From: Apopatocola sp963618015
Lineage (GTDB): Bacteria > Bacillota > Clostridia > Oscillospirales > Oscillospiraceae
DNA length: 64,000 nucleotides
NCBI GenBank assembly: GCA_963618015.1
Contig: CAVEQS010000009.1
Coordinates: 1 to 64,000, forward strand
Direction: 5' to 3'
A model generated the notes under the pieces. The model saw nothing but the letters and a program-made list of their open reading frames with translations, had not been told where the DNA came from and searched no databases. Shown one piece after another: positions 55,354-63,758 of the stretch (position 1 is the stretch's first letter; each line of letters starts with the position of its first letter). The translations under genes were made by a program, and so were the position numbers.

Positions 55354-56232
55354 TTGAAAAATTCTTTCCGAACCGACCTCGCGTGCGAGTCGCGCGACGT
55401 ATGGACAAGAACGCGCGGCGCCGATCTCGAGGGCGTCTCGGCGCGGTCAGAAACCCGCGACGGCCTCGGCGTTGAGACCGTAGAAATTTTAAATGAGGAA
55501 GCGGCTGAGGAATTATGTAAACCGATGGGGCGCTACACCACCATCTCGCTCGACGCGCTCATCCGCCGCGAGGAGGATGCCTTTCGCCGCGCCTGCGGCG
55601 TGCTCGCGCGCGAGATACGGACGCAGCTCGCCATGGAGCCGGACGAGAGCGTTCTCGTCGTCGGGCTCGGCAACCCGGATATTACGCCGGACGCCATTGG
55701 GCCGCTCGCGGCGGAGTGCGTCCTTGTCACGCGCCATTTGAAATCGCGCCTGCCGGAGGAGTTTGCTGCGTTCCGTCCGGTGAGCGTTTTCCGTACCGGC
55801 GTTCTCGGCACGACCGGTATCGAGAGCGCGGCGCTCGTCCGCGGCGTTGTGTCGCTCGTCCGGCCGGACAGGGTGATCGCGGTGGACGCGCTTTGCGCGC
55901 GGGAGGCCGCGCGCCTCTGCCGCGCGGTACAGGTGACGAACGCGGGCATCGTCCCCGGCTCCGGCGTCGGCAATGCGCGCAGCGCTCTTACGGAGGAAAC
56001 GCTCGGCGTTCCGGTCGTCGCCGTCGGCGTGCCGACAGTCGTGGATGCGCGCACGCTCTGTGCCGACCTATGCGGCACGGAGACTGCCCTCCCGGAGGAT
56101 ACGGAGATGTTCGTCACGCCGCGGGACATCGATAGCCGCGTGCGCGACAGTGCCCGCCTCGCTGGCTATGCGATCGATCTTGCGCTGCACGATGCGCTGA
56201 CCATCGAGGACATTGACATGTTCCTTGCTTGA
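55354..56232 (+). CDS. gpr: Germination protease Gpr
   Basis: Aspartic-type endopeptidase that degrades small acid-soluble spore proteins during germination; it is made as a zymogen in the forespore. The 292-residue protein shows FRTDLACES near the propeptide junction, VLVVGLGNPDITPDAIGPLAAE and VDALCAREAARLCR, the segments that hold the family active-site aspartates. A TTG at 55354 is preferred because CAGGAGG ends eight bases upstream; an ATG at 55333 overlaps that ribosome-binding site. Its end is 12 bases before the first parS site. It matches the germinant receptor at the start of the window in implying sporulation. Confidence 0.92.
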   Translation: MKNSFRTDLACESRDVWTRTRGADLEGVSARSETRDGLGVETVEILNEEAAEELCKPMGRYTTISLDALIRREEDAFRRACGVLAREIRTQLAMEPDESVLVVGLGNPDITPDAIGPLAAECVLVTRHLKSRLPEEFAAFRPVSVFRTGVLGTTGIESAALVRGVVSLVRPDRVIAVDALCAREAARLCRAVQVTNAGIVPGSGVGNARSALTEETLGVPVVAVGVPTVVDARTLCADLCGTETALPEDTEMFVTPRDIDSRVRDSARLAGYAIDLALHDALTIEDIDMFLA

Positions 56233-56244
56233 CGTTTTACGTGA

Positions 56245-56260
56245 TGTTTCACGTGAAACA
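56245..56260. promoter_or_regulatory. parS site 1
   Basis: Perfect 16-bp palindrome TGTTTCACGTGAAACA, the consensus ParB (Spo0J) nucleation site. Confidence 0.95.
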
Positions 56261-56290
56261 TTGCTCGCCATAGAAAACCACCGCGAAAAA

Positions 56291-56306
56291 TGTTTCACGT
56301 GAAACA
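56291..56306. promoter_or_regulatory. parS site 2
   Basis: A second perfect TGTTTCACGTGAAACA, 46 bases from the first and 200 bases before parA. Confidence 0.95.
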
Positions 56307-56364
56307 GTTGCAAAATGGGGAACGCATCATTATAATAAACGATGCTAAGAAAACAGAGACGGTA

Positions 56365-56475
56365 AAACTCCCTCAGTCTCGCCTTTGGCGAGCCAGCTCC
56401 CTCAAAGAGGGAGCCAATTTGCCTCCCTCCCCGAGGGAGGTGGCCCGGTGCTTCGCGCCGGGACGGAAGGAGTTC
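56365..56475. repeat. Dispersed inverted-repeat element, copy 13 (type A variant)
   Basis: AAACTCCCTCAGTC to GACGGAAGGAGTTC with arms CTCGCC/GGCGAG and CCCGG/CCGGG and stems CTCCCTC/GAGGGAG and CCTCCCTC/GAGGGAGG. The spacer is only four bases. It sits between parS and parA, in the parA leader. Confidence 0.8.
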
Positions 56476-56505
56476 CCCCGTACAGACACCAAAGGGGGCA
56501 AAGAA

Positions 56506-57261
56506 ATGGGCAAAGTGATCGCCGTCGCCAATCAGAAGGGCGGCGTCGGCAAAACGACAACGAGCGTGAATCTCACGGCAGCGCTGGCACGGCTCGGCAA
56601 AAAGACGCTGCTCGTGGACTTCGATCCGCAGGGCAACAGCACGTCCGGTATGGGCGTATCCAAGCGCAGCAACCCGACGGCTTACGATGTTGTGATGGGC
56701 AGCGCGAGCGCGGAGGACGCCGTCATCCGTCTGCCGTACGGCTGGGTGCTGCCGTCGAACACCGACCTTTCCGGCGCGGAAGTCGAGCTTGCCAACGTGG
56801 AGCGGCGCGAATACCGCCTGCGCGAGGCCATCGACACCATCCGGGACGACTTTGACTACATATTCATCGATTGTCCGCCGTCGCTGGGCATTCTGACGCT
56901 CAACGCCTTCACCGCGGCGGACAGCCTGCTCGTGCCGCTGCAATGCGAGTATTACGCGATGGAGGGCGTGGCGGATCTCACGACCTCGGTGAAGATCGCA
57001 AACCGGCGGTTGAACAAAAATCTCTATATTGAGGGCATTCTGCTCACAATGTACGATAACCGCCTGAACTTCTCCACGCAGGTGGCCGAGGAGCTGCGGC
57101 GGTATTTCGGCGCGCGGGTGTATGATACGGTCATCCCGCGCAACGTCCGTCTGGCCGAGGCACCGAGCCACGGCCGCCCGATCACGGAGTACGACGCCGG
57201 GTCGAAGGGCGCGCGGGCGTATCTCGCCGCCGCCGAGGAATTTTTGCAGAGGCAGGGATGA
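56506..57261 (+). CDS. parA: Chromosome partitioning ATPase ParA (Soj)
   Basis: Deviant Walker A ATPase of 251 residues that works with ParB and parS in origin segregation and, in sporulating bacteria, in chromosome positioning. The P-loop is NQKGGVGKTTTSVNLTAAL with the signature second Lys; IDCPPSLGILTLNAF is Walker B. The ATG at 56506 follows AGGGGGC; an in-frame start at 56290 lies inside parS and would add a repeat-encoded, non-family tail. It overlaps parB (ATGA). Confidence 0.95.
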   Translation: MGKVIAVANQKGGVGKTTTSVNLTAALARLGKKTLLVDFDPQGNSTSGMGVSKRSNPTAYDVVMGSASAEDAVIRLPYGWVLPSNTDLSGAEVELANVERREYRLREAIDTIRDDFDYIFIDCPPSLGILTLNAFTAADSLLVPLQCEYYAMEGVADLTTSVKIANRRLNKNLYIEGILLTMYDNRLNFSTQVAEELRRYFGARVYDTVIPRNVRLAEAPSHGRPITEYDAGSKGARAYLAAAEEFLQRQG

Positions 57262-58151
57262 AGATGGCAAAAGAAAAGACATCACGGCTCGGAACCGGGC
57301 TTTCCGCCCTGTTCGGCGAGGAGGAGAACGTCCTCGAAAACGAAACGGTGCAGACCCTGCCGATCTCACGGGTCGAGCCGCGCAAGGATCAGCCGCGCCG
57401 GGAGTTTGACCCCGCGGCGATCGAGGAGCTGGCAGCGTCCATCCGGGAATACGGACTCATCCAGCCCATCACGGTGCGTCCGCTGGATAAAGGCTATTAT
57501 CAGATCATCGCGGGTGAGCGCCGCTGGCGCGCCTCCCGCGCCGCGGGACTCAAGGAAGTGCCGGTGCGCATTTTGGAGGCGGACGATAAGCTCGCCATGG
57601 AGCTTGCGCTCGTGGAAAACCTCCAGCGCGAGGACTTAAACCCCATGGAAGAGGCCGCAGGCTATAAAAAGCTCATGGACGATTACGGCCTTACGCAGGA
57701 GCAGGTCGCCTCGCGCGTGCAGAAGTCGCGTCCCGCGGTCACGAACGCGCTGCGCCTTTTGTCGCTCGGCGAGACGCTGCAAAAGAAGGTCTCCGCCGGG
57801 AAGCTCTCCGCCGGTCACGCGCGCGCCCTTCTGCCGCTCAAGACCGAGGCGCTGCGCGAAAAGGCGGCCGCCGAGGTCGAATCGCGCGGCTTGAGCGTCC
57901 GGCAGACGGAAACGCTCGTCGCTTCCCTGCTCCGCCAGGCGGAGCAGCCGGAAAAGGAAGAGAAGAAGCCGCCGGTCGTGGACTACGTCCGCGAGGCGGA
58001 AAAAGCGCTCAGCGACGCGCTGGGACGCGGCGTAAAGTTCCAGGGCGGGCAGAAAAAAGGCCGCATCGCGCTGGAGTTCTATTCCGCGGACGACCGCGAG
58101 GCGCTGATGGAAGCGCTCAAACATATGGACAAGCCCTGGAAAAAGAAATAA
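57258..58151 (+). CDS. parB: Chromosome partitioning protein ParB (Spo0J)
   Basis: CTPase clamp that loads at parS; 297 residues. The N-terminal domain has VEPRKDQPRREFDPAAIEEL and GERRWRASRAAG, the CTP-binding box, plus ENLQREDLNPMEEA; the helix-turn-helix is in LTQEQVASRVQKSRPAVTNA; a C-terminal dimerisation helix region follows. The start overlaps the parA stop. Perfect parS sites 1 kb upstream complete the module. Confidence 0.95.
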   Translation: MKMAKEKTSRLGTGLSALFGEEENVLENETVQTLPISRVEPRKDQPRREFDPAAIEELAASIREYGLIQPITVRPLDKGYYQIIAGERRWRASRAAGLKEVPVRILEADDKLAMELALVENLQREDLNPMEEAAGYKKLMDDYGLTQEQVASRVQKSRPAVTNALRLLSLGETLQKKVSAGKLSAGHARALLPLKTEALREKAAAEVESRGLSVRQTETLVASLLRQAEQPEKEEKKPPVVDYVREAEKALSDALGRGVKFQGGQKKGRIALEFYSADDREALMEALKHMDKPWKKK

Positions 58152-58169
58152 TTTTGAGGAGAATATATC

Positions 58170-59471
58170 ATGCTGGACATTCGTTTTATTCGTGAGAATC
58201 CGGAACTCGTGCGCGAAAACATCCGCAAGAAGTTCCAGGACAAGAAGCTCCCCCTCGTGGACGAGGTGCTGGAGCTGGATGAAAAGCTGCGCGCGGCGAA
58301 GACCGAGGCAAACGAGCTTCGCGCCAACCGCAACGCCCTTTCCAAGAAGATCGGCATGCTGATGGGTCAGGCGAAGAAGGATCCCTCCAAGCTCGAAGAG
58401 GCCGAGAGCGTCAAGGCCGAGGTCGCGCGCGAGGCCGCGCGGCTTGCCGAGCTCGAAAAGCTTGAGCCGGAGTACGAGGCGCAGCTCAAAGAGCGCATGA
58501 TGGTCATCCCACAGATGATCGATCCGAGCGTCCCCATCGGCCCGGACGACAGCTGCAACGTTGAGGTGCAGCGCTTCGGCGAGGCGACCGTGCCCGACTT
58601 TGAGATCCCCTACCACACCGAGATCATGGAGAGCTTCAACGGCGTCGATCTGGACGCGGCGCGCCGCGTCTCCGGCAACGGCTTCTACTATCTCCGCGGC
58701 GATATCGCCCGCCTGCACTCCGCCGTGCTGGCGTATGCGCGCGACTTCATGATCGATAAGGGCTTTGTCTACTATATCCCGCCGTACATGATCCACGGCG
58801 ACGTGGTGCAGGGCGTCATGTCCCAGACCGATATGGACGCCATGATGTACAAGATCGAGGGCGAGGACCTTTATCTCATCGGCACGAGCGAGCACTCCAT
58901 GATCGGCTCGTTCATCGACCGCATTGTCCCGGAGAAGGAGCTCCCCATCACCTATACGAGCTATTCTCCGTGCTTCCGCAAGGAAAAGGGCGCGCACGGC
59001 ATCGAGGAGCGCGGCGTTTACCGCATCCACCAGTTCGAAAAGCAGGAGATGATCGTCGTCTGCAAGCCCGAGGAGAGCATGGAGTGGTACGAGAAAATGT
59101 GGCGCTACAGCGTGGAGCTGTTCCGCTCGCTCGAAATTCCGGTGCGTCAGCTCGAATGCTGCTCCGGCGACCTTGCCGATCTCAAGGTGAAGAGCTGCGA
59201 TATCGAAGCCTGGAGCCCGCGCCAGCAGAAGTACTTTGAGGTCTGCTCCTGCTCGAATCTCGGCGATGCGCAGGCGCGCCGCCTGAAGATCCGCGTCCGC
59301 GGCGAAGACGGTAAGCTTTATCTTGCCCATACGCTCAACAACACCGTCGTTGCGCCTCCGCGCATGCTCATCGCGTTCCTGGAGAACCACCTGCACGCCG
59401 ACGGCAGCGTCGATATCCCCGAGGTGCTTCGTCCGTACATGGGCGGCAAGGATCATCTCGAAAAGAAGTAA
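58170..59471 (+). CDS. serS: Seryl-tRNA synthetase
   Basis: Class II synthetase charging tRNA-Ser; 433 residues. The N-terminal long coiled-coil arm (about 25-105) precedes the catalytic core with motif 2 (SYSPCFRKEKGAHGIEERG then YRIHQFEKQEM) and motif 3 (APPRMLIAFLENH). Usual motif 3 has TxLAVGR or similar; here it reads TVVAPPR. The gene starts 18 bases after parB, so it may be cotranscribed; no T-box leader fits in that gap. AGGAG precedes the ATG. Confidence 0.95.
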   Translation: MLDIRFIRENPELVRENIRKKFQDKKLPLVDEVLELDEKLRAAKTEANELRANRNALSKKIGMLMGQAKKDPSKLEEAESVKAEVAREAARLAELEKLEPEYEAQLKERMMVIPQMIDPSVPIGPDDSCNVEVQRFGEATVPDFEIPYHTEIMESFNGVDLDAARRVSGNGFYYLRGDIARLHSAVLAYARDFMIDKGFVYYIPPYMIHGDVVQGVMSQTDMDAMMYKIEGEDLYLIGTSEHSMIGSFIDRIVPEKELPITYTSYSPCFRKEKGAHGIEERGVYRIHQFEKQEMIVVCKPEESMEWYEKMWRYSVELFRSLEIPVRQLECCSGDLADLKVKSCDIEAWSPRQQKYFEVCSCSNLGDAQARRLKIRVRGEDGKLYLAHTLNNTVVAPPRMLIAFLENHLHADGSVDIPEVLRPYMGGKDHLEKK

Positions 59472-59498
59472 AACGTAAAATTCCAACGGGAACAACCA

Positions 59499-60326
59499 AT
59501 GGAAAACACCGTTCGTATCCGTATTCTGCGCTGCGGAACGATGACTCCCCCGGCGGCAGCGTATCCGGGCGTGCCGAAGCGGTACGTCCGGCGCGGCCGC
59601 GTCGAGCTGCCGGTGAGCGCATTTCTCATCGAGACGCCGGGGCATAAGCCGGTGCTCGTCGATACCGGCTGGGGGCGTGCGATCAGCCCCGCGGGCGTAT
59701 ACGACCACGCCGCGGCGCGCGCGAAGCTCCCGCCGCGCTTGTGCGCCTACTGGCAGCCCGTCACGCCGCCGGGGTGGAGCGTGCGTGAGCAGCTTGCAAA
59801 GCTCGGCTTCTCCCCTGCCGAGCTCGAAACGGTTCTGCTCACATCGCTGGAGCCGGATCATGTTGCGGGCGTGGATGAGGTGAGCGATGCGCCTCTCATT
59901 GAGCTGCCGGAACAGGAGAAATACTGGACGCCGCGCACCGTGTACGCGCTGCGCCAGCCGCGCTCGCTCTGGGAGCACCTGCCGGTAAAGCCGTTTTATT
60001 ACCGCGGCGTGCCGGACGGGCCATTCCGCCGGACGTGGGATCTCCTCGGCGACGGGAGCATCCTCTGCATCAGCACCCCGGGGTATACCGAGGGCGCGTG
60101 CGTCCTGCGCGTAAATTCCCCGAGCGGGAAATATGTGCTCGTGCAGTCCTCGATTGCCGTGTGCCGGGATGTGCTCGGCACGGAGAATGTGCCGCTTGCG
60201 GGCTTCAACCGTGAATTTCAAAAGCGCTCGCTCGCCTGGCTCTCGGATGTGAGCCGTGAGGAAAACTGCGCCGCCGTCCTCTTCGGGCATGACCCGGAGG
60301 AGATCCCGCGCGTGATCGAATTTTGA
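59499..60326 (+). CDS. Metallo-beta-lactamase-fold protein with altered metal site
   Basis: A 275-residue protein that aligns with lactonase-like members of the metallo-beta-lactamase superfamily (FLIETPGHKPVLVDTGWG, VREQLAKLGFSPAELETVLLTS). The normal HxHxDH metal motif reads SLEPDH here, and the usual PGHT motif is PGYT, while the late GHD is kept. Several zinc ligands are therefore missing, so it may bind one metal, a different metal or none. It lies 27 bases after serS and just before GtrA. Function unknown. Confidence 0.75.
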   Translation: MENTVRIRILRCGTMTPPAAAYPGVPKRYVRRGRVELPVSAFLIETPGHKPVLVDTGWGRAISPAGVYDHAAARAKLPPRLCAYWQPVTPPGWSVREQLAKLGFSPAELETVLLTSLEPDHVAGVDEVSDAPLIELPEQEKYWTPRTVYALRQPRSLWEHLPVKPFYYRGVPDGPFRRTWDLLGDGSILCISTPGYTEGACVLRVNSPSGKYVLVQSSIAVCRDVLGTENVPLAGFNREFQKRSLAWLSDVSREENCAAVLFGHDPEEIPRVIEF

Positions 60327-60335
60327 GGTGACAAT

Positions 60336-60758
60336 GTGAAAGAAAAGCTGAAAGCCCTCTATGAAAAATACAAGGATCTCGTCCCCTACGTGTTCTTCGG
60401 CGTGCTGACGACGATCGTGAACTATGTCTCCTACTGGCTGTTTGCGCATCCGCTCGGCTGCAGCACGGTGGTCAGCACCGCCGTTGCGTGGCTTTTGAGC
60501 GTGCTGTTCGCCTATGTGACGAACCGCCGCTGGGTCTTCCACAGCGAGGCGAAGGGCAGAAAGGAGATCGGGAAGGAGTTTGCCGCATTTTTCAGCGCCC
60601 GCCTGGGGACGGGGCTTCTGGATATGCTCATCATGTACCTGTGCGTCGATCTGCTCGGCTGGAACGACATGGTCATGAAGCTCGCCTCGAACGTCATCGT
60701 TGTCATTCTCAATTACATTCTGAGCAAGTTCTTCATCTTCAAGAAAAAGGAAAAATAA
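60336..60758 (+). CDS. GtrA-family membrane protein
   Basis: A 140-residue protein with four membrane helices (YVFFGVLTTIVNYVSYWLF, VSTAVAWLLSVLFAYVTN, a third at about 83-103, a fourth at about 110-132). GtrA-family proteins help move lipid-linked sugars for surface glycosylation, often with a glycosyltransferase; none is next to it here. The motif VTNRRWVF after helix two is family-typical. The GTG at 60336 follows GAGGTGA. A repeat element starts at its stop codon. Confidence 0.88.
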   Translation: MKEKLKALYEKYKDLVPYVFFGVLTTIVNYVSYWLFAHPLGCSTVVSTAVAWLLSVLFAYVTNRRWVFHSEAKGRKEIGKEFAAFFSARLGTGLLDMLIMYLCVDLLGWNDMVMKLASNVIVVILNYILSKFFIFKKKEK

Positions 60759-60884
60759 CCCCCTCCGGCTTTTGCCTGCGGCAAAATCCACCTCCCCTGG
60801 CGAGGGGAGACAAGATCGTTTACTGCAAACCCACTTGGCTCCCCTAATAGGGGAGCTGGCAGCGAAGCTGACTGAGGGTTTTTT
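60757..60884. repeat. Dispersed inverted-repeat element, copy 14 (type A)
   Basis: AACCCCCTCCGG to GACTGAGGGTTTTT, arms TTTTGCC/GGCAAAA and CAGC/GCTG, stems CTCCCC/GGGGAG. The first bases overlap the GtrA stop codon. With the next two sites it fills the 301-base gap before the sugar-binding gene. Confidence 0.85.
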
Positions 60885-60897
60885 TCACCGTCAAAGC

Positions 60898-60933
60898 AGC
60901 AAAAGCGCCATCCGAGCGGATGGCGCTTTTGCT
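60898..60933 (+). terminator. Terminator-like hairpin after GtrA
   Basis: AGCAAAAGCGCCATCCG and its near-perfect complement ending in CGCTTTTGCT; the final TTTT forms the tract. Confidence 0.75.
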
Positions 60934-60952
60934 ATACCCTGCGGCTGGTAAG

Positions 60953-61033
60953 GAAAGCGCTTTCGCTTTTTTTCGTTGACCGATTTTTGGCAGGTATATA
61001 TACTTAGCACAACAAAAGGCGCTTTCCTTTTGT
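60953..61033 (+). promoter_or_regulatory. Promoter of the sugar importer with two palindromic operators
   Basis: TTGACC (60976-60981), 17-bp spacer, TATACT (60999-61004). GAAAGCGCTTTC (60953-60964) lies upstream of the -35, and ACAAAAGG/CCTTTTGT (61012-61033, with GGCGCTTTCC at its centre) covers the start of transcription. LacI/CcpA-type regulators bind such CG-centred palindromes. Confidence 0.7.
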
Positions 61034-61059
61034 GACAAAAGAATAAAGGAGCGGAAAAG

Positions 61060-62307
61060 ATGAAGAAGATTCTTGCACTGCTGATGGCAGTATGCCTGAT
61101 CGTTGCGATGCTGGCCGGCTGCGGCAGCACCCCGGCCGAACCGGTGCAGGCCACAGAGAAACCGGCGGCGGAGCAGCCCGCCGCGGAGCCGAGCGCGGAA
61201 AAGGAGACCGTCGCGCTGAAGGTGTGGGCGGATCAGGTCGAGCTGGAGCTGACGGAAAAGCTCTGCAATGATTTCGCCGCCGCGCATCCGGAAAAGGAAT
61301 ACGTTTTTGAGTTCGGCGCCGTCGGTGCGGTGGACGGCAAGTCCCGCTATCTCGAGGACCCCGCGGCCGCGGCGGACGTGTTCGTCTTTGCCGATGACCA
61401 GCTCATCGACCTCGTGAAGGCGGACGCGCTTTACGAAGTGACCCGCAACACCGATGCGATCGTTGCGGCGAACACCGCCGGCTCGATCAACGCCGCGTCC
61501 TACGACGGCGTGCTCTACGGCTACCCCATGACCTCCGATAACGGCTACTTCCTGTACTACGATAAGTCGGTGTTCACCGAGGAAGACCTCAAAACGCTCG
61601 ACGGCATTCTTGCCGCCGCCAACGCCGCCGGCAAGCAGGTACATATGGATGTTTCGAACGGCTGGTATCTCGCCTCCTTCTTCCTCGGCAACGGCTGCAC
61701 GCTGACCATCGAGGACGGCAAGCAGGTCATGGACTTCAATAACGCCAACGGCCTCGCCGCGGCGGAAGCCATCCGCGAGTTCTGCAACAACCCGGCGTTC
61801 GTGACCGGCGACGACTCCGTCCTCTCCGGCGGCATCGGCGATTCCATCGCCTGCGGCGTCTCCGGCACGTGGGTCGCCACCGCCATTAAGGAAAAGCTCG
61901 GCGATAACTACGGCTGCTGCAAGCTGCCGACCTTTACGTGCGACGGCAAGCAGGTGCAGATGGGCTCCTTCCTCGGCTGCAAGATCTACGGTGTGAACTC
62001 CCAGACAGCCTACCCGGTGGACGCCATGGAGCTCGCGGAGTTTCTGACCTCCGAGCAGTCGCAGCTCGAGCGCTATGAAGCGCTCAACTACGGCCCGTCC
62101 AACGTGAACGCTCTGGCGAGCGACGCGGTCTCGTCCAACCTCGCGCTGCGCGCTCTCGGCGAGCAGAGCAACTACGCCGTGACGCAGCTCGTCCTCGGCG
62201 GCTTCTGGGTGCCGGCGGAGGCGTTCGGCGCCGAGCTGGAAGCTCACACCACCGCCGATCTGCAGACGCTGCTCGACCAGCTGGTGGAGCAGGCCACGGC
62301 GGGCTGA
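61060..62307 (+). CDS. Carbohydrate ABC transporter substrate-binding lipoprotein (MalE-like)
   Basis: Binding protein of a CUT1 sugar importer, 415 residues. Lipoprotein signal KKILALLMAVCLIVAMLAGCG with Cys at about residue 21, then a Glu/Ala/Pro linker and the class B binding-protein fold (LKVWADQVELELTEKLCNDF, DVFVFADDQLIDLV, YGYPMTSDNGYFLYYDKS). The TSDNGYFLYYDKS region resembles maltose/maltodextrin-type proteins. AAGGAGCGG precedes the ATG. Two permease genes follow. Confidence 0.92.
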   Translation: MKKILALLMAVCLIVAMLAGCGSTPAEPVQATEKPAAEQPAAEPSAEKETVALKVWADQVELELTEKLCNDFAAAHPEKEYVFEFGAVGAVDGKSRYLEDPAAAADVFVFADDQLIDLVKADALYEVTRNTDAIVAANTAGSINAASYDGVLYGYPMTSDNGYFLYYDKSVFTEEDLKTLDGILAAANAAGKQVHMDVSNGWYLASFFLGNGCTLTIEDGKQVMDFNNANGLAAAEAIREFCNNPAFVTGDDSVLSGGIGDSIACGVSGTWVATAIKEKLGDNYGCCKLPTFTCDGKQVQMGSFLGCKIYGVNSQTAYPVDAMELAEFLTSEQSQLERYEALNYGPSNVNALASDAVSSNLALRALGEQSNYAVTQLVLGGFWVPAEAFGAELEAHTTADLQTLLDQLVEQATAG

Positions 62308-62328
62308 TAACCTGTAACTTGTACGGAT

Positions 62329-62354
62329 AAAAGGGGCTGGCAACAGCCCCTTTT
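62329..62354 (+). terminator. Intercistronic hairpin after the sugar-binding gene
   Basis: AAAAGGGGCTG/CAGCCCCTTTT with a four-base loop, 22 bases after the stop. It probably lowers read-through so that the binding protein is made in excess over the permeases. Confidence 0.75.
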
Positions 62355-62398
62355 CCGGGTTTCTTCCGAAGTGAACCGAGAAATTGCGGAGGTGCGCC

Positions 62399-63758
62399 AT
62401 GCACAGAGAAACAAAACGTCACATACTTCTGGATGCCGCGGCGAGAGGCAGTCTTTGGACGCGCCTGTCGTTTCTCGTCATGGGCGCGGGCTGCATCCGG
62501 TATAAGCAGTTCGTCCGCGGGGCGGCATATCTGCTCAGCGAGATCGGATTCATTTTCTTCTTCCGGGATTTCGCGCTGCAATATCTCTCCAAATTCGCAA
62601 CGCTCGGCACGGAAACGCAGCGAAAGGTCTGGAACGAAGAATTGCAGATCTTCCAGCGTATCCCCGGGGATAACTCCATGCTGATACTGCTTTTCAGCGT
62701 GATGTCCATCGCCGTGTGCGCCGTGTTTCTCTATCTCTGGTACGCCAACGTCCGGGACGCCTGGCGCGCGCAGGAAAACGCCGAGCACGGCTGCGCGATC
62801 GCTTCCTTCCGGGACGATCTCCGTGCCATGCCGCCACGAGAAATTCCATGTGACGCTGCTCGCCCTCCCTATGCTCACCATGGTGCTCTTCACGGTGCTG
62901 CCGATCGTTTTCATGATCCTCATCGCTTTCACGAATTTCGATGCCGACCACCAGCCCCCCGGAAACCTGTTCACCTGGGTCGGCATGACGAACGTGACCG
63001 ATATCTTCCTCGGCAACGCGATCAAGACCCGCACGTTCTTCGGCCTGCTCGGCTGGACGATCGTATGGGCGATCCTCGCCACGTTCACGAACTACTTTTT
63101 CGGCATGCTGCTGGCCGTAGCCATCAACAGCAAGCTCGTAAAGCTCAAAAAGGTCTGGCGCACCTGCTTTGTCATCGCGATCGCCATTCCGCAGTTTGTA
63201 AGTCTCCTGCTCATCTCCCGCGCGCTGGAACCGGCGGGCGCGGTGAATGTGCTGCTCATGAAGCTCGGCATCATCCAATCGCCGCTGCCGTTCCTTCTCG
63301 ATCCAACGCTCGCGCGCATCGTCGCGGTCGTGATCAATATGTGGATCGGCATTCCGTATTCGATGATCACGTTCTCCGGCGTTTTGATGAACATCCCCGC
63401 GGAGCTCTACGAGAGCGCCGAGATCGACGGCGCAGGCCCCATGCGGAAATTCATCTCTATCACGCTGCCGTACATGTTCTTCGTCACCGCCCCGGCGACG
63501 ATCACAACGTTTGTTACAAACTTCAATAACTTCAACGTCATTTACCTTCTCACCGCCGGCGGGCCGTTCTCGCTCGACTACTACCAGGCGGGCAAGACCG
63601 ACCTTCTTGTCACCTGGCTCTATAAGCTCACCGTGAACCGCAACGACTATTCTCTCGCCTCCACCATCGGCATTTTCATCTTCCTGCTGGTGGGCACCTG
63701 CTCGCTTCTCGTCTATAACCGTACCGGAGCCGTAACGAAGGAGGATCAGTTCCAATGA
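62399..63758 (+). pseudogene. MalF-like sugar permease interrupted by a frameshift
   Basis: First permease of the CUT1 importer. Residues 1-142 (SLWTRLSFLVMGAGCIRYKQ ... ASFRDDLRAM) are read from the ATG at 62399; the rest (HEKFHVTLLALPMLTMVLF ... the EAA loop IPAELYESAEIDGAGPMRKF) is read in the frame beginning near 62823, one base later. The two parts together match the usual length and helix order (about 450 residues); neither alone does. Removing one C at about 62829-62832 would restore a single frame. It may be a sequencing or assembly error, a real mutation, or a shifted/restarted translation from GTG 62823. Ribosome-binding site GGAGG before 62399. Confidence 0.8.

Noticed and set aside
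56290..56505. ParA start at 56290 (starting inside parS)
   Set aside because: It would translate the parS site and a repeat element; the ATG at 56506 has a ribosome-binding site and gives the normal ParA N-terminus.
57636..60791. Open frame of about 1050 codons on the minus strand opposite parB, serS and the following genes
   Set aside because: It spans several intact genes on the other strand and shows the same reverse-codon composition; no coherent domain is visible.
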